Shown here piece after piece: positions 33,756 through 44,509 of a stretch of DNA of 64,000 nucleotides. A model generated the notes under the pieces. The model saw only the letters and a program-made list of their open reading frames with translations. It was not told the DNA's origin and made no database searches. A program made the translations under genes and the position numbers. The stretch lies in contig NZ_NHRX01000038.1 in the NCBI RefSeq assembly GCF_016653115.1, forward strand, positions 1 through 64,000, in the 5' to 3' direction. The stretch is from Rhodocyclus purpureus. GTDB lineage: Bacteria; Pseudomonadota; Gammaproteobacteria; Burkholderiales; Rhodocyclaceae. Every line of letters starts with the position of its first letter. The first letter of the stretch is position 1.

Positions 33756-34181
33756 TCAGGCGCCGAGCGCCGTGGCCAGGCTGGCGCGCAGGCGCTCGCG
33801 GTCGACCGGCGCACGGGCGGCGCCGGCCCGCTGCCGTGGCGCCCAGATCGCCTCGGGGAAGTTGCAGTCGTCCTGCCAGCGCGGGATCACGTGCCAGTGC
33901 AGGTGCGGGACCATGTTGCCGAAGCTCGCCAGGTTGATCTTGTCGGCACCCGTGCATTCCCGGACCACCTGCTCGACGGCGCAGACGATGCGCATCAGCC
34001 GCAGCTGCTCGTCCTCAGGCAAGTCGCTCATCTCGCGCACGTGGCGCGCGAGGATGACGCGGCAGAAGCCCGGATAGTCGGCGTCGTCGACCGCGATCAC
34101 GCGGCAGAAATCGTCCTGCCAGAGCAGGCTCGCGGCTGTCTGCGGCGCACAAAGCGGGCAGTCAGGGACAGTATGTTTCAT
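33756..34181 (-). CDS. HIT family protein
   Basis: 141 residues. The histidine triad is VPHLHWHVIPRW near residue 92. Opens with CPLC, a possible zinc-binding pair also seen in related HIT proteins, and has VILARHVREMSDLPEDE. HIT proteins hydrolyse nucleotide phosphoramidates or dinucleoside polyphosphates. It starts nine bases after the large oxidoreductase stop, so it is probably co-transcribed with it. Confidence 0.93.
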   Translation of the reverse strand: MKHTVPDCPLCAPQTAASLLWQDDFCRVIAVDDADYPGFCRVILARHVREMSDLPEDEQLRLMRIVCAVEQVVRECTGADKINLASFGNMVPHLHWHVIPRWQDDCNFPEAIWAPRQRAGAARAPVDRERLRASLATALGA

Positions 34182-34190
34182 GCTGTCCCC

Positions 34191-37100
34191 TTAAAGCAGC
34201 ACGCGCTCGATGCCGCCGTCCTTGGCGCTGGCGACGTAGTCGCTCATCCAGTTTTCGCCGAGCAGGCGCTTGGCCATCTCGACGACGATGTAGTCGGCCT
34301 TGACGTCGGTGTCGCCCTCGTAGCGCGACAGGCCCTGCAGGCAGGACGGGCACGAGGTGAGCAGTTTCACCTCGCCGGCGAAGCGCGTTTCGCGGCCCTG
34401 CGCGTCGACGTCGCGGCGCAGGATCTCGTTGCCGCGGACGATTTCATCCTGCTTGCGGAAGCGCACCTGCGTCGACACGTCGGGGCGGGTCACGGCGAGC
34501 GTCCCCGATTCGCCACAGCAGCGGTCGGAGAGGTCGACGCGCTGGCCGAGCAGCTGATTCGCCGCCTTGACGCCGGAGATCGTCTTCATCGGCGTATGGC
34601 AGGGGTCGTGGTAGAGGTAGCGCGTTCCCGTGGTGCCTTCGAGGCGCACGCCCTTTTCGAGCAGGTATTCGTGGATGTCGAGCAGGCGGCAGCCCGGGAA
34701 GATGCGGTCGAACTCGTACTTGGCGAGCTGGTCGATGCAGGTGCCGCAGGAGACGATCACCGTCTTGATGTCGAGGTAGTTGAGCGTGTTGGCGACGCGG
34801 TGGAAGAGCACGCGGTTGTCGGTGACGATCTTCTGCGCTGCGTCGGCGTTGCCCGAAGCGTTCTGCGGGTAGCCGCAGCACAGGTAGCCGGGCGGGAGCA
34901 CCGTCGTCGCGCCGACATGGTAAAGCATCGCCTGCGTCGCCAGTCCGACCTGCGAGAACAGCCGCTCCGAGCCGCAACCGGGGAAGTAGAAGACGGCATC
35001 GCTGTCCTCGCCGTTCTTCTTCGGGTCGTGGATGATCGGGACGATCGTGTTGTCCTCGATCTCGAGCAGCGCGCGCGACATGCGCTTGGGCAGCCCGCCG
35101 GGCATCGGCTTGTTGATGAAGTGGATCACCTGTTCCTTGATCTTCGGTGCTCCGAGCGTCGCCGGCGGGTGCTCGACCTGGCGCTGGATCAGCCCGAGCG
35201 ACTTGGCCGTGCGGTGCGCGAGGCGCTGCGCCTGGTAGCCCCACTCGATCATTCCCTTGCGCGCGGCCTTGATCCGCGCCGGGTCCTTCATGGTCAGGAA
35301 GGCCATCGCCGCTGCCGAGGCCGGACGGAACTTCTTCTTGCCTTCGACGCGCAGGAAGTTGCGCATCGCCACCGAGACGTTGCCGAAGTCGATATCGACC
35401 GGGCAGGGGGTGACGCACTTGTGGCAGACCGTGCAGTGGTCGGCGACGTCGTTGAACTCGTCGAAGTGCTTGAGCGAGATGCCGCGCCGCGTCTGCTCCT
35501 CGTAGAGGAAAGCCTCGATCAAGAGCGAGGTGGCGAGGATCTTGTTGCGCGGGCTGTAGAGCAGGTTGGCGCGCGGCACGTGCGTCGAGCACACCGGCTT
35601 GCACTTGCCGCAACGCAGGCAGTCCTTGATCGACGCGGAAATTCCGCCGATCTCGGACTGCTCCATGATCAGGCTCTCGGCGCCGAGCAGCGAGAACGAG
35701 GGCGTGTAGGCCTTGCTGAGGTCGCCGCCGGGAAGCAGCTTGCCCTTGTTGAAATGGCCCTTCGGGTCGATCCGTGCCTTGTAGTCGCGGAAGGGCTGCA
35801 TCTCGGCGTCGGTGAGGAATTCGAGCTTGGTGATGCCGATCCCGTGCTCGCCCGAGATCACGCCGCCGAGCGAGCGCGCCAGTGCCATGATGCGTTCGAC
35901 CGCGCGGTTGGCGGTCTGCAGCATCTCGTAGTTGTCCGAATTGACCGGGATGTTGGTATGCACGTTGCCGTCACCGGCGTGCATGTGCAGCGCGACGAAG
36001 ACGCGGCCGCGCAGCACCTCGCGGTGGATCGCCTCGATGCGGTCGACGATCGGTACGTAGAAGTTGCCGTCGAAGACCGTTTCCAGGTCGGGCTTCAGTT
36101 CGCCCTTCCACGACACGCGCACCGAGTAGTCCTGCAGGCGGTGGAAGAGACGCGGGTCGGCGGCGCGGTTGGAGAGCGGGCCGGCTGCGATGCCGTACTC
36201 GGCGAACTGCGCTTCGGCCTCGGCCAGCGGCAGGTCGAGGTTGTCGAGCAGCCACTGCCAGCGCCGGCGCACGTTGGCGACGATGTCGAGCCCGCTCTGG
36301 CGGCGATCGCCGATCATCACTTCCTTGTCGAGCGCGGCGTCGCCACGGTGCAGCGGCAGGTCGCCGGCGAGGAACTCGGCGAGCGCGTCGCACAGCGCCA
36401 GCTTGTTCCTGATCGACAGCTCGATGTTGATGCGCTCTATGCCGTCGCAGTAGTCACCCATGCGCGGCAGCGGGATGACCACGTCCTCGTTGACCTTGAA
36501 CGCGTTGGTGTGGCGCGAGATCGCCGCGGTGCGCGAGCGGTCGAGCCAGAACTTCTTGCGCAGCTCGGGAGCGACAGCGATGAAGCCTTCGGCGCTGCGC
36601 GCGTGGCACATGCGCACCACGGCCTCGGCCGCAGCCGCGACCGCGTCCTCGTCGTGGCCGACGATGTCGCCGACCAGCACCATCTTCGGCCGGCCGTGGC
36701 GCGTCGTCTTGGTCGCGTAGCCGACCGCCTTGACGTAGCGTTCGTCGAGGTGTTCGAGGCCGGCCAGCAGCACGCCGGCCGCGTGGCCTGCGCCGCCCGG
36801 CTTGAAGTAGTCGGTGATCTCGACGATCGCCGGCACCGCCTCGCGCACCTGGCCGAAGAATTCGAGGCAGACGGTGCGCGTGTGCGGCGGCATCTTGTGC
36901 AGCACCCAGCGCGCGGCGACGATCAGCCCGTCGCAGCCTTCCTTCTGCACGCCGGGGATGCCGGCGAGGAACTTGTCGGTGACGTCCTTGCCGAGTCCGA
37001 CCTTGCGGAAGGTCGTGCCGGGAACGTCGATCCGTTCCTCGTCGAGCAACTGGTAGGTTCCCGGGCTGTAGCGGCGCAGGCGGAACGACACCGTTTCCTG

Positions 37101-38066
37101 TTCGTGGATCTTGCCCAAGTTGTGGTTGAGGCGTTCGATCTCCAGCCAGTCGCCGTCCGGCGTGACCATCTTCCACCAAGCCAGGTTGTCGAGCGCGGTT
37201 CCCCAGAGCACGGCCTTCTTGCCACCGGCGTTCATCGCCACGTTGCCGCCGACGCAGGACGAGTCGGCCGAGGTCGGGTCGACCGCGAAGACGAGTCCCT
37301 TCGCCTCGGCCGCTTCGGCGACGCGCCGTGTGACGACGCCGGAACCGGTGCGGATCGTCGCCACGCGCCGGTCGACCCCGGGTAGTTCGCTTTCCTCGAC
37401 CGGTCCGATGTCGATCAGCTTTTCCGTGTTGATCACGGCCGACATCGCCGTCAGCGGCACGGCGCCGCCGGTGTAGCCGGTGCCGCCGCTACGCGGGATG
37501 ATTGTCAGCCCGAGTTCGATGCAGCCCTTCACCAGCGGCGCGATTTCCTCCTCGGTGTCGGGGGTGAGCACGACGAAGGGGTATTCGACGCGCCAGTCGG
37601 TAGCGTCGGTGACGTGGGCGACGCGGGCCAGTCCGTCGAAGGCGATGTTGTCGCGGTTGGTGTGCCGCGCCAGCAGCTTGAGCGCGCGTGCGCGCAACTG
37701 CGCGGTCTGCTCGAAGTGGCGGGCGAAGGCGTCGACCGCCTGATGCCCCGCCGAGACCAGGCGGGCAACCGAGGCGTTGCCGTCGCGCCGCTTGTCGACC
37801 TCGGTCAGCCGGTGGCGCAGCGCGCCGATCAGCGCCTCGCGCCGCTGCGGGCTGGCGAGCAGGTCGTCCTCGAGGTAGGGGTTGCGCTGGACGACCCAGA
37901 TGTCGCCGAGCACCTCGTAGAGCATCCGCGCCGAGCGACCGGTGACGCGTTGCGTACGCAGTTGGTCGAGCAGCGCCCAGTTGTCTTCGCCGAGCAGGCG
38001 GATGGCGATCTCGCGGTCGGAGAACGAGGTGTAGTTGTAGGGGATTTCGCGCAGGCGAGCGGACAT
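34191..38066 (-). CDS. Large FAD-binding/Fe-S oxidoreductase (DUF3683, D-lactate-dehydrogenase-like)
   Basis: 1291 residues from the ATG at 38066 ([20 protein letters not shown]). Order: an N-terminal DUF3683 region, FAD-binding PCMH domain around residue 190 ([17 protein letters not shown]), an FAD-linked oxidase C-terminal domain ([23 protein letters not shown]), two 4Fe-4S motifs ([11 protein letters not shown] and [12 protein letters not shown]), and two CCG-type domains ([14 protein letters not shown] and [10 protein letters not shown]). This fuses the dehydrogenase, ferredoxin and CCG parts that in glycolate or lactate oxidases are separate proteins. It probably oxidises a 2-hydroxy acid and feeds electrons to the respiratory chain; the substrate is not evident. 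Confidence 0.9.
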   Translation of the reverse strand: MSARLREIPYNYTSFSDREIAIRLLGEDNWALLDQLRTQRVTGRSARMLYEVLGDIWVVQRNPYLEDDLLASPQRREALIGALRHRLTEVDKRRDGNASVARLVSAGHQAVDAFARHFEQTAQLRARALKLLARHTNRDNIAFDGLARVAHVTDATDWRVEYPFVVLTPDTEEEIAPLVKGCIELGLTIIPRSGGTGYTGGAVPLTAMSAVINTEKLIDIGPVEESELPGVDRRVATIRTGSGVVTRRVAEAAEAKGLVFAVDPTSADSSCVGGNVAMNAGGKKAVLWGTALDNLAWWKMVTPDGDWLEIERLNHNLGKIHEQETVSFRLRRYSPGTYQLLDEERIDVPGTTFRKVGLGKDVTDKFLAGIPGVQKEGCDGLIVAARWVLHKMPPHTRTVCLEFFGQVREAVPAIVEITDYFKPGGAGHAAGVLLAGLEHLDERYVKAVGYATKTTRHGRPKMVLVGDIVGHDEDAVAAAAEAVVRMCHARSAEGFIAVAPELRKKFWLDRSRTAAISRHTNAFKVNEDVVIPLPRMGDYCDGIERINIELSIRNKLALCDALAEFLAGDLPLHRGDAALDKEVMIGDRRQSGLDIVANVRRRWQWLLDNLDLPLAEAEAQFAEYGIAAGPLSNRAADPRLFHRLQDYSVRVSWKGELKPDLETVFDGNFYVPIVDRIEAIHREVLRGRVFVALHMHAGDGNVHTNIPVNSDNYEMLQTANRAVERIMALARSLGGVISGEHGIGITKLEFLTDAEMQPFRDYKARIDPKGHFNKGKLLPGGDLSKAYTPSFSLLGAESLIMEQSEIGGISASIKDCLRCGKCKPVCSTHVPRANLLYSPRNKILATSLLIEAFLYEEQTRRGISLKHFDEFNDVADHCTVCHKCVTPCPVDIDFGNVSVAMRNFLRVEGKKKFRPASAAAMAFLTMKDPARIKAARKGMIEWGYQAQRLAHRTAKSLGLIQRQVEHPPATLGAPKIKEQVIHFINKPMPGGLPKRMSRALLEIEDNTIVPIIHDPKKNGEDSDAVFYFPGCGSERLFSQVGLATQAMLYHVGATTVLPPGYLCCGYPQNASGNADAAQKIVTDNRVLFHRVANTLNYLDIKTVIVSCGTCIDQLAKYEFDRIFPGCRLLDIHEYLLEKGVRLEGTTGTRYLYHDPCHTPMKTISGVKAANQLLGQRVDLSDRCCGESGTLAVTRPDVSTQVRFRKQDEIVRGNEILRRDVDAQGRETRFAGEVKLLTSCPSCLQGLSRYEGDTDVKADYIVVEMAKRLLGENWMSDYVASAKDGGIERVLL

Positions 38067-38292
38067 GGTGGATCCGGGATGCACTAAAGGCAGGATTCTA
38101 GCGTAGAAAGGACACCCTCGCGGGGCAGCGCACGCCCGTGATGACGCGGTCGTCATGTCGTACGCGTTCCCGGGGCGGCGCTCGGCGGGCGGCGGCGACC
38201 ATCGCTGTCGCCGCAATCGCGACTCAGACCCGAAAATCCCCTCCCGGTTCCGGGTGCTAGAATCCTCCTTTGCCGACCGAAAGAAGCTTGCC

Positions 38293-39804
38293 ATGCACCC
38301 GGATTATCTGCAGAAGATCCTCAACGCCCACGTGTACGACGTCGCCGTCGAGACGCCGCTCGACCCGGCGCCGACGCTCTCGGCGCGCATCGGCAACCGC
38401 ATCCTGTTGAAGCGCGAGGACATGCAGCCGGTGTTCTCGTTCAAGCTGCGTGGTGCCTACAACAAGATCGCCAAACTCTCGCCCGAGAAGCTGAAGCGCG
38501 GTGTCATCTGCGCCTCGGCCGGCAACCACGCGCAGGGGGTGGCGCTGTCGGCGGCGAAGATCGGTTGCCGCGCGGTGATCGTGATGCCGACGACGACGCC
38601 GCAGATCAAGGTGCAGGCGGTCGCCGCGCGCGGCGGCGAGGTGGTGCTCGCCGGCGACTCCTACGACGAGGCCTACGCGCACTCGCTGCTGCTGGAGAAG
38701 GAGCAGAAGCTGACCTTCGTCCATCCCTTCGACGATCCGGACGTGATCGCCGGGCAGGGGACGATCGGCATGGAAATCCTGCACCAGCACCCGAAGCCGA
38801 TCCACGCGGTGTTCGTCGCCATCGGCGGCGGCGGGCTGGCGGCCGGGGTCGGTGCCTACATCAAGCGCGTCCGTCCCGAGGTCAAGGTGATCGGCGTCGA
38901 GACCTTCGACGCTGACGCGATGGACCGCTCGCTGAAGGCCGGCCACCGCGTCCGCCTCGACACGGTCGGCCTCTTTGCCGACGGCACCGCGGTCAAGTAC
39001 GTCGGCGAGGAAACCTTCCGCGTCTGCAGGGAAGTCGTCGATGAGGTGATCCTCGTCGATACCGACGCCATCTGCGCGGCGATCAAGGATGTCTTCGAGG
39101 ACACGCGCTCGATCCTCGAGCCCTCGGGCGCGCTGGCCATCGCCGGTGCCAAGGAATACGCGCGCCAGCACAAGCTGAAGGACAAGACGCTCGTCGCCGT
39201 CGCTTCCGGTGCCAACACCAACTTCGACCGCCTGCGCTTCGTCGCCGAGCGCGCCGAAATCGGCGAACGGCGCGAGGCGGTGCTTGCGGTGACGCTGCCC
39301 GAGAAGCCTGGTGCCTACAAGAAGTTCGTCTCGCTGATCGGCTCGCGCAGCATCACCGAGTTCAACTACCGTTACAACGACCAGCGGGAAGCGCACGTCT
39401 ATGTCGGCGTCCAGGTCGCCTCGCGCGCCGAGTCGCTGAAGCTGGTCGAGCAGTTGAGGAAGCACGGTTACGCGACGCTCGACCTGACCGACGACGAGAT
39501 GGCCAAGCTGCACATCCGCCACATGGTCGGCGGCCACGCGCCGCAGATCGACAACGAGCTCGTCTATCGTTTCGAGTTTCCCGAGCGCCCCGGCGCGCTG
39601 ATGAACTTCCTCAACCACATGAGTGCCGGCTGGAACATCAGCCTCTTCCACTACCGCAACCACGGTGCCGACTACGGCCGCGTCCTCGTCGGCATGCAGG
39701 TGCCGCCTGACGAGATGGGCAAGTTCGAGGAATTCCTCGAAAGCCTCGGCTACGCGCACTGGAACGAGACCGCCAATCCGGCTTACCGGCTATTTCTCGG
39801 CTAG
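38293..39804 (+). CDS. ilvA: Threonine ammonia-lyase (threonine dehydratase), biosynthetic
   Basis: 503 residues. PLP-dependent conversion of threonine to 2-oxobutanoate, first step to isoleucine. PLP lysine in [26 protein letters not shown], the phosphate-binding GGGGLAAG, then two C-terminal ACT-like regulatory domains ([20 protein letters not shown] and [19 protein letters not shown]), so isoleucine feedback inhibition is expected. Start at the ATG 38293 ([10 protein letters not shown]); the in-frame upstream extension overlaps the divergent gene region. Confidence 0.96.
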   Translation: MHPDYLQKILNAHVYDVAVETPLDPAPTLSARIGNRILLKREDMQPVFSFKLRGAYNKIAKLSPEKLKRGVICASAGNHAQGVALSAAKIGCRAVIVMPTTTPQIKVQAVAARGGEVVLAGDSYDEAYAHSLLLEKEQKLTFVHPFDDPDVIAGQGTIGMEILHQHPKPIHAVFVAIGGGGLAAGVGAYIKRVRPEVKVIGVETFDADAMDRSLKAGHRVRLDTVGLFADGTAVKYVGEETFRVCREVVDEVILVDTDAICAAIKDVFEDTRSILEPSGALAIAGAKEYARQHKLKDKTLVAVASGANTNFDRLRFVAERAEIGERREAVLAVTLPEKPGAYKKFVSLIGSRSITEFNYRYNDQREAHVYVGVQVASRAESLKLVEQLRKHGYATLDLTDDEMAKLHIRHMVGGHAPQIDNELVYRFEFPERPGALMNFLNHMSAGWNISLFHYRNHGADYGRVLVGMQVPPDEMGKFEEFLESLGYAHWNETANPAYRLFLG

Positions 39805-39842
39805 TCTTGGCAGCGATCATGCTCCGTTCCGCTGCTCCATGC

Positions 39843-40050
39843 CATGAAACGCCAGCATTCGCCTTGATTCCGTCATTGCGAGGCGTGCAGCGCCGTGGCA
39901 ATCCAGTTCGTGCTTCCATTTTCGCCCCGTCACCCGATGTCCGCGGGCACACCAGCCCTACGCGCTGGATCGCCACGCCCCGCGGGCTCGCGATGACCGG
40001 CTGCTGCTCAGGGACAGCGTCTTTGCGCAATCCCTTCGCCGTTTCACGCT
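39843..40050. repeat. MITE-like palindromic element, copy 2
   Basis: Second copy of the element at 2769-2978: arms CCGTCATTGCGAGGCG (39870 on) and CTGGATCGCCACGCCCCGCG/CGATGACCGG (to 40000), outer ends ATGAAACGCC and GTTTCACG. Centre differs from copy 1. It fills most of the 314-bp gap between ilvA and the aminotransferase; no gene is seen there. Confidence 0.75.
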
Positions 40051-40118
40051 GACTCTTCTTGCCTTTCACTGGCGCGTGGCTCAGGGCCGCGCCGCTTGAC
40101 CCTTTTCAGGATGCTCCG

Positions 40119-41288
40119 ATGCAGCAGAACGATCCCGTCTTCGATTTCGACCGTGTCATCGAGCGCCGCGACGGCGACTCGCTCAAGTGGAACCGCTACG
40201 CCGGCCGCGACGTGCTGCCGCTGTGGGTCGCCGACATGGATTTTGCTTCGCCGCCGGCGGTGCTCGCCGCGGTGCAGCAGCGGCTCGACCACGGCATCCT
40301 CGGCTACAGCGTGCCGACGCAGGAAGTCACGGACGCGGTCGTCGCCTATCTCGACCGCCGCTACGGCTGGCAGATCGAGTCCGACTGGATCGTCTGGCTG
40401 CCGGGGCTGGTCACCGGGCTCAACGTCGCCTGCCGCGCGGTCGACGGCGGCGTGCTGACGGCGACGCCGGTCTATCCGCCCTTCCTGTCGGCGCCGAAGC
40501 TTTCCGGGCGCGCGCTGACGACGGTGCCGCTGGTCGAGCGCAATGGCCGCTGGGTGTTCGACTTCGCCGCCATGGCCGCTGCCTGCGCTCAGGGCGGCGA
40601 CAAGGCGCCGGCGCTCCTGCTGCTCTGCCACCCGCACAACCCGGTCGGCCGCGCCTGGAGCGCCGACGAACTCGCCGAACTGGCCGACTTCTGCCGCTGC
40701 CACGACCTCGTCGTCTGTTCCGACGAGATCCACTGCGACCTGGTCCTCGACGGCGGGGGCAGGCACCAGCCCTTCGCGACGATCGACGAGGACGCCGCAG
40801 CGCGCAGCATCACGCTGATGGCGCCGTCGAAGACCTACAACATCCCCGGTCTCGGCTGCGCCTGGGCGGTGATCCCCGACGCGAGCCTGCGCCGGCGCTT
40901 CAGCGGGGTCATGAACGGCATCGTCCCGCACGTGAACCTCTTCGGCTACGTCGCCTGCGCGGCCGCGCTGCGCGACTGCGAGGACTGGCGGCTGGCGCTG
41001 CTCGACTACCTGCGCGGTAACCGCGACCGCGTCGAGGCGGCGGTGGCAGAGATGCCGGGCCTGTCGATGACCCACGTCGAGGCCGGCTACCTGGCCTGGA
41101 TCGACGCGCGCGGCTTGCCCGGCGTGGCCGAGCCGGCGGCTTTCTTCGAGGCGGCCGGGGTCGGCCTCAACAACGGCGCCGACTTCGGTCTGCCGGGCTG
41201 GGTGCGCCTCAACTATGGCTGCCCGCGCGCGACGCTCGATGCGGCGCTGGCGCGCATGCAGGCAGCCTGCGCAGCGGTGGCGCAGTAA
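40119..41288 (+). CDS. PatB/MalY-type aminotransferase (putative cystathionine beta-lyase)
   Basis: 389 residues from the ATG at 40119, with CAGGA eight bases upstream. Fold-type I PLP enzyme; opens FDFDRVIERRDGDSLKWNRY and LPLWVADMDFASP, the PatB/MalY signature. PLP lysine is in MAPSKTYNIPGLGCAW, and HNPVGRAW and DEIHCDLVL are conserved. Relatives cleave cystathionine or cysteine conjugates (C-S lyase), so methionine metabolism is likely, but MalY-like regulators share the sequence. Confidence 0.9.
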   Translation: MQQNDPVFDFDRVIERRDGDSLKWNRYAGRDVLPLWVADMDFASPPAVLAAVQQRLDHGILGYSVPTQEVTDAVVAYLDRRYGWQIESDWIVWLPGLVTGLNVACRAVDGGVLTATPVYPPFLSAPKLSGRALTTVPLVERNGRWVFDFAAMAAACAQGGDKAPALLLLCHPHNPVGRAWSADELAELADFCRCHDLVVCSDEIHCDLVLDGGGRHQPFATIDEDAAARSITLMAPSKTYNIPGLGCAWAVIPDASLRRRFSGVMNGIVPHVNLFGYVACAAALRDCEDWRLALLDYLRGNRDRVEAAVAEMPGLSMTHVEAGYLAWIDARGLPGVAEPAAFFEAAGVGLNNGADFGLPGWVRLNYGCPRATLDAALARMQAACAAVAQ

Positions 41289-41364
41289 CAAACCCTTACA
41301 GGGGTGCCGGCGGGCGGCGGCTATAATTTTCCGTTTGCCGTCGTCCTCGCGGGACTGCATCGCC

Positions 41365-42522
41365 ATGGCCCCCCTGTACAGTTTCCGTCGCTTCCTTGCC
41401 GCTGTCCTCGTGCTGCTGACCTGCGCCTCGGCGCCGGCTGCTGCCGAGCCGGGCCCGGCGTCGCCTGCGCTGGCCGCCAAGGCCTGGCTGCTGATCGAGT
41501 TCGCTTCCGGACAGACGCTCTCCGAGCAGGGCGCCGACGAACGGCTCGAGCCGGCATCGCTGACCAAGCTGATGACCGCCTACCTCAGCTTCGCGGCGCT
41601 GAAGGACGGCACGCTCAAGCGCGATCAGGCGATCAAGGTGTCCGAGAATGCCTGGCGTGCTCCCGGATCGCGCATGTTCCTGCTGCCCGGCAAACCGGTC
41701 GTCGTCGAGGACCTGATCAAGGGCATGATCGTCCATTCCGGCAACGACGCGACCCTCGCGCTTGCCGAGCAGATCGGCGGCAGCGAGGAAGGCTTCGTGC
41801 AGATGATGAACCGCCAGGCGCAGCGACTGGGCATGAAGGCGTCGAGCTTCCGCAACCCGACCGGCCTGCCCGACCCGCAGCACTACTCGACGGCGCGTGA
41901 CCTGGCGACGCTGACCAGCGCGCTGATCCGCGACTTCCCCGACGAGTACGCGCGCTACTACGCGCTCAAGGAATTCCGCCACAACGACATCACCCAGCCC
42001 AACCGCAACCGGCTCCTGTGGATGGACCCGAGCGTCGATGGCGTCAAGACCGGCCATACCCAGGCTGCCGGCTACTGCCTGATCTCGTCGGCCAAGCGCG
42101 GGCAGCGCCGGCTGCTGGCGGTGGTGCTCGGCACGGCCAGCGAAGCGGCGCGTGCACAGGAATCGCAGAAGCTGCTCGACCACGGTTTCCAGTCCTTCGA
42201 TGCGGTGCAGCTCTACGCCAGGGGCCAGCCCGTTTCCCGACTGAAGGTGGCCGAGGGCGCCGAAGAGAGCGTCGGCGCCGGCTTCACCAGCGGCCTGGTC
42301 GTCGCCGTGCCGAAGGGCGCCGCGTCGCGCATCAAGGCCGAACTGGTCGCGCCGCAGTCGCTGACGGCGCCTGTCAGCCTCGGCCAGACGGTCGGCCGGG
42401 TGCGCCTGCAGGTGGACGGCAAGTCCTGGGGCGAATTCCCGGTACAGGCGCTCGAACCCGTCGCCGTCGCCGGGATGGTGGACAAGCTGCGCCACGCGGT
42501 GCGGCAGTGGTTCAATCGATAG
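41365..42522 (+). CDS. dacC: D-alanyl-D-alanine carboxypeptidase (PBP5/6 family)
   Basis: 385 residues with a Sec signal peptide (FLAAVLVLLTCASAPAAA|E). Trims the terminal D-Ala from peptidoglycan stem peptides in the periplasm. Catalytic motifs: SLTK near residue 69, HSGND, and the KTG box in VDGVKTGHTQAAGY. The C-terminal PBP5 beta domain and amphipathic tail (VAGMVDKLRHAVRQWF) anchor it to the membrane. dacA and dacC cannot be separated by sequence alone. First gene of the dac-dat-ybeD-lipB-lipA cluster. Confidence 0.95.
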   Translation: MAPLYSFRRFLAAVLVLLTCASAPAAAEPGPASPALAAKAWLLIEFASGQTLSEQGADERLEPASLTKLMTAYLSFAALKDGTLKRDQAIKVSENAWRAPGSRMFLLPGKPVVVEDLIKGMIVHSGNDATLALAEQIGGSEEGFVQMMNRQAQRLGMKASSFRNPTGLPDPQHYSTARDLATLTSALIRDFPDEYARYYALKEFRHNDITQPNRNRLLWMDPSVDGVKTGHTQAAGYCLISSAKRGQRRLLAVVLGTASEAARAQESQKLLDHGFQSFDAVQLYARGQPVSRLKVAEGAEESVGAGFTSGLVVAVPKGAASRIKAELVAPQSLTAPVSLGQTVGRVRLQVDGKSWGEFPVQALEPVAVAGMVDKLRHAVRQWFNR

Positions 42523-42541
42523 CGAGCTTGGGGAGAAGACG

Positions 42542-43402
42542 ATGACGGTCTATCTGAACGGGCAATACCTGCCACTGGCCGAGGCGAAGATTTCGCCGCT
42601 CGACCGCGGTTTCCTCTTCGGCGACGGTGCCTACGAGGTGATTCCGGTCTATTCGCGCCGGCCCTTCCGCCTCGACGAGCATCTGGCACGGCTGCAGAAG
42701 ACGCTCGACGCGATCCGCCTGCCCAATCCGCTGGCCGACGCCGAATGGCGCGAGGTGATCGCGCGCATCGTCGCCGCCGGCGAGAGCGAGGACCAGTCGG
42801 TGCTCCTGCAGGTGACGCGCGGCGCCGACGTGATGCGTGACCACGCCTTCCCGGTCGGCGTGCCGCCGACGGTGTTCGTGTTCACCGCGCCGCTGGTGAC
42901 GCCGGGACCCGTCCAGCGCGCTGCCGGCGCCGCCGCGATCACCGTCGCCGATGCGCGCTGGGCGCGCTGCGACCTGAAGGTGATCTCGCTGGTCGCCAAC
43001 GTGCTGGCGCGGCAGCAGGCGGTCGATGTCGGCAGCGTCGAGGCGATCATGCTGCGCGACGGCCTTCTGAGCGAGGGCGCCGCGTCGAACATCTTCGTCG
43101 TCAAGGACGGGGTCCTGCTGGCGCCGCCGAAGGACTGGCGCATGCTGCCGGGGATCACCTACGACGTGGTGCTCGAACTCGCCGCCCGCCACGGCATGAA
43201 GTTCGAGGTACGCGACATCGCCGAGGCCGAGCTGCGCGCTGCCGACGAGCTGTGGATGACCTCGTCGACCAAGGAAGTGCTGGCGATCGTCACGCTCGAC
43301 GGCCAGCCGGTCGGTGACGGCCGCCCCGGGCCGGCGGCCCAGCAGATGTACGCGTGGTACAGCGCCTTTCGTGACCAAGTGATGAGGAACAGCGATGCCT
43401 GA
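42542..43402 (+). CDS. dat: D-amino acid aminotransferase
   Basis: 286 residues, fold-type IV PLP enzyme. MTVYLNGQYLPLAEAKISPL and DRGFLFGDGAYEVIPVY are typical. PLP lysine in CDLKVISLVANV; cofactor motif LLSEGAASNIFVV. It exchanges amino groups among D-amino acids such as D-Ala and D-Glu, which fits the adjacent D,D-carboxypeptidase: together they could recycle D-Ala. Twenty bases after dac, and overlapping the next gene by 8. Confidence 0.92.
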   Translation: MTVYLNGQYLPLAEAKISPLDRGFLFGDGAYEVIPVYSRRPFRLDEHLARLQKTLDAIRLPNPLADAEWREVIARIVAAGESEDQSVLLQVTRGADVMRDHAFPVGVPPTVFVFTAPLVTPGPVQRAAGAAAITVADARWARCDLKVISLVANVLARQQAVDVGSVEAIMLRDGLLSEGAASNIFVVKDGVLLAPPKDWRMLPGITYDVVLELAARHGMKFEVRDIAEAELRAADELWMTSSTKEVLAIVTLDGQPVGDGRPGPAAQQMYAWYSAFRDQVMRNSDA

Positions 43403-43697
43403 TCGTCCCTCCCCCCTGCCTGCCGCGAACGCCACGTCGGGCGACGCGCTGTTCGACTTTCCCTGTGCGTTCCCGCTGAAGATCATGGGCCGTTCCGACG
43501 GCGCGCTGGCGCAGGCGGTGCTGGACATCGTGCTGCGCCACGACCCCGGTTTCGACGGCAGGACGATGGAAATGCGCGCTTCCAGCGGCGGCAAGTACGT
43601 GAGCCTCACCTGCACGGTGACGGCCGTCTCGCGCGCACAGCTCGACGCGCTCTACCGCGAGCTGACCGCGCACCCGCTGGTCAAGGTCGTGCTGTGA
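43395..43697 (+). CDS. ybeD: DUF493 family protein YbeD
   Basis: 100 residues; DUF493 (YbeD) fold. Markers: FPCAFPLKIMGRSDGALAQA and SSGGKYVSLTCTVTAVSRAQ. Structurally like the regulatory domain of PGDH; function unknown though consistently next to lipB, and suggested to act in lipoate metabolism. Overlaps the end of dat. Confidence 0.93.
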   Translation: MPDRPSPLPAANATSGDALFDFPCAFPLKIMGRSDGALAQAVLDIVLRHDPGFDGRTMEMRASSGGKYVSLTCTVTAVSRAQLDALYRELTAHPLVKVVL

Positions 43698-43762
43698 GTG
43701 GTGGCGTGGTGGCTGCCGCCTCTTCCGACTCTCCCGCGCAAAACGCTCCCGCAGCAAGCTGC

Positions 43763-43786
43763 TGTGGGAGGGCCGGCAGTCCCGAA
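43763..43786 (+). repeat. Solitary REP unit
   Basis: GTGGGAGGGCCGGCAGTCCC then GAA, matching the REP units beside the RAYT gene. Lies in the 123-bp gap between ybeD and lipB. Confidence 0.7.
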
Positions 43787-43820
43787 TCAACGCTATCCTG
43801 CGCTGCCGTCTCACACTGAC

Positions 43821-44495
43821 GTGAATCCTCCCGCCCTTCCGCTGCTGCGCGAACTCGGCCGCGTCGACTACGAGCCGACCTGGCACGCGATGATGGCGTT
43901 CACCGCCGCGCGCGGTCCCGACACCGCCGACGAGCTGTGGCTGTGCGAGCATCCGCCGGTGTTCACACTCGGCCAGGCCGGCCGCCCCGAACACCTGCTC
44001 GCCGACATCGGCGTGCCGCTGGTGAAGATCGACCGCGGCGGGCAGATCACCTACCACGGCCCCGGGCAGGTGGTGGTCTACCTGCTCGTCGACCTCAACC
44101 GTCGCCGGCTGAAGGTGCGCGAACTGGTCACCCGCATCGAGCAGGCGGTGATCGACCTGCTCGCCGAGCACGGCGTCGCCGCCGGGCGGATCGACGGCGC
44201 GCCGGGAGTCTATGTCGGCCTGGCGGACGGCACGGGCAGGCCGGCGTCGCCGGCCAAGATCGCCGCGCTCGGGCTGCGCATCCGCAACGGCTGCAGCTAC
44301 CACGGCGTCTCGCTCAACGTGGACATGGATCTATCGCCGTTCGCCGCGATCAATCCCTGCGGCTACGCCGGACTCGCCGTGACGCAGACGCGCGTGCTCG
44401 GCGTCCCGCTGACGCCGCACGCCGCCGGGCTGGCGCTGGTGCGGCACCTGTCCGCGCAACTGACGGCCGCCGGCCCGGCCGGTCTGGAACAATGA
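43821..44495 (+). CDS. lipB: Lipoyl(octanoyl) transferase LipB
   Basis: 224 residues from a GTG at 43821; no better ATG fits, since the domain begins at [17 protein letters not shown]. It moves octanoate from acyl-carrier protein to lipoyl domains. Conserved: [20 protein letters not shown], lysine in [11 protein letters not shown], and catalytic cysteine in [13 protein letters not shown]. The stop overlaps a possible lipA start. Confidence 0.95.
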   Translation: MNPPALPLLRELGRVDYEPTWHAMMAFTAARGPDTADELWLCEHPPVFTLGQAGRPEHLLADIGVPLVKIDRGGQITYHGPGQVVVYLLVDLNRRRLKVRELVTRIEQAVIDLLAEHGVAAGRIDGAPGVYVGLADGTGRPASPAKIAALGLRIRNGCSYHGVSLNVDMDLSPFAAINPCGYAGLAVTQTRVLGVPLTPHAAGLALVRHLSAQLTAAGPAGLEQ

Positions 44496-44509
44496 AAGGA
44501 AGCATGAGC

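Noticed and set aside
33618-37385. A 1255-codon open frame on the + strand
   Set aside because: Antisense to the FAD/Fe-S oxidoreductase, composed of Arg/Val/Asp/His-rich sequence with no domain; a GC-driven shadow.
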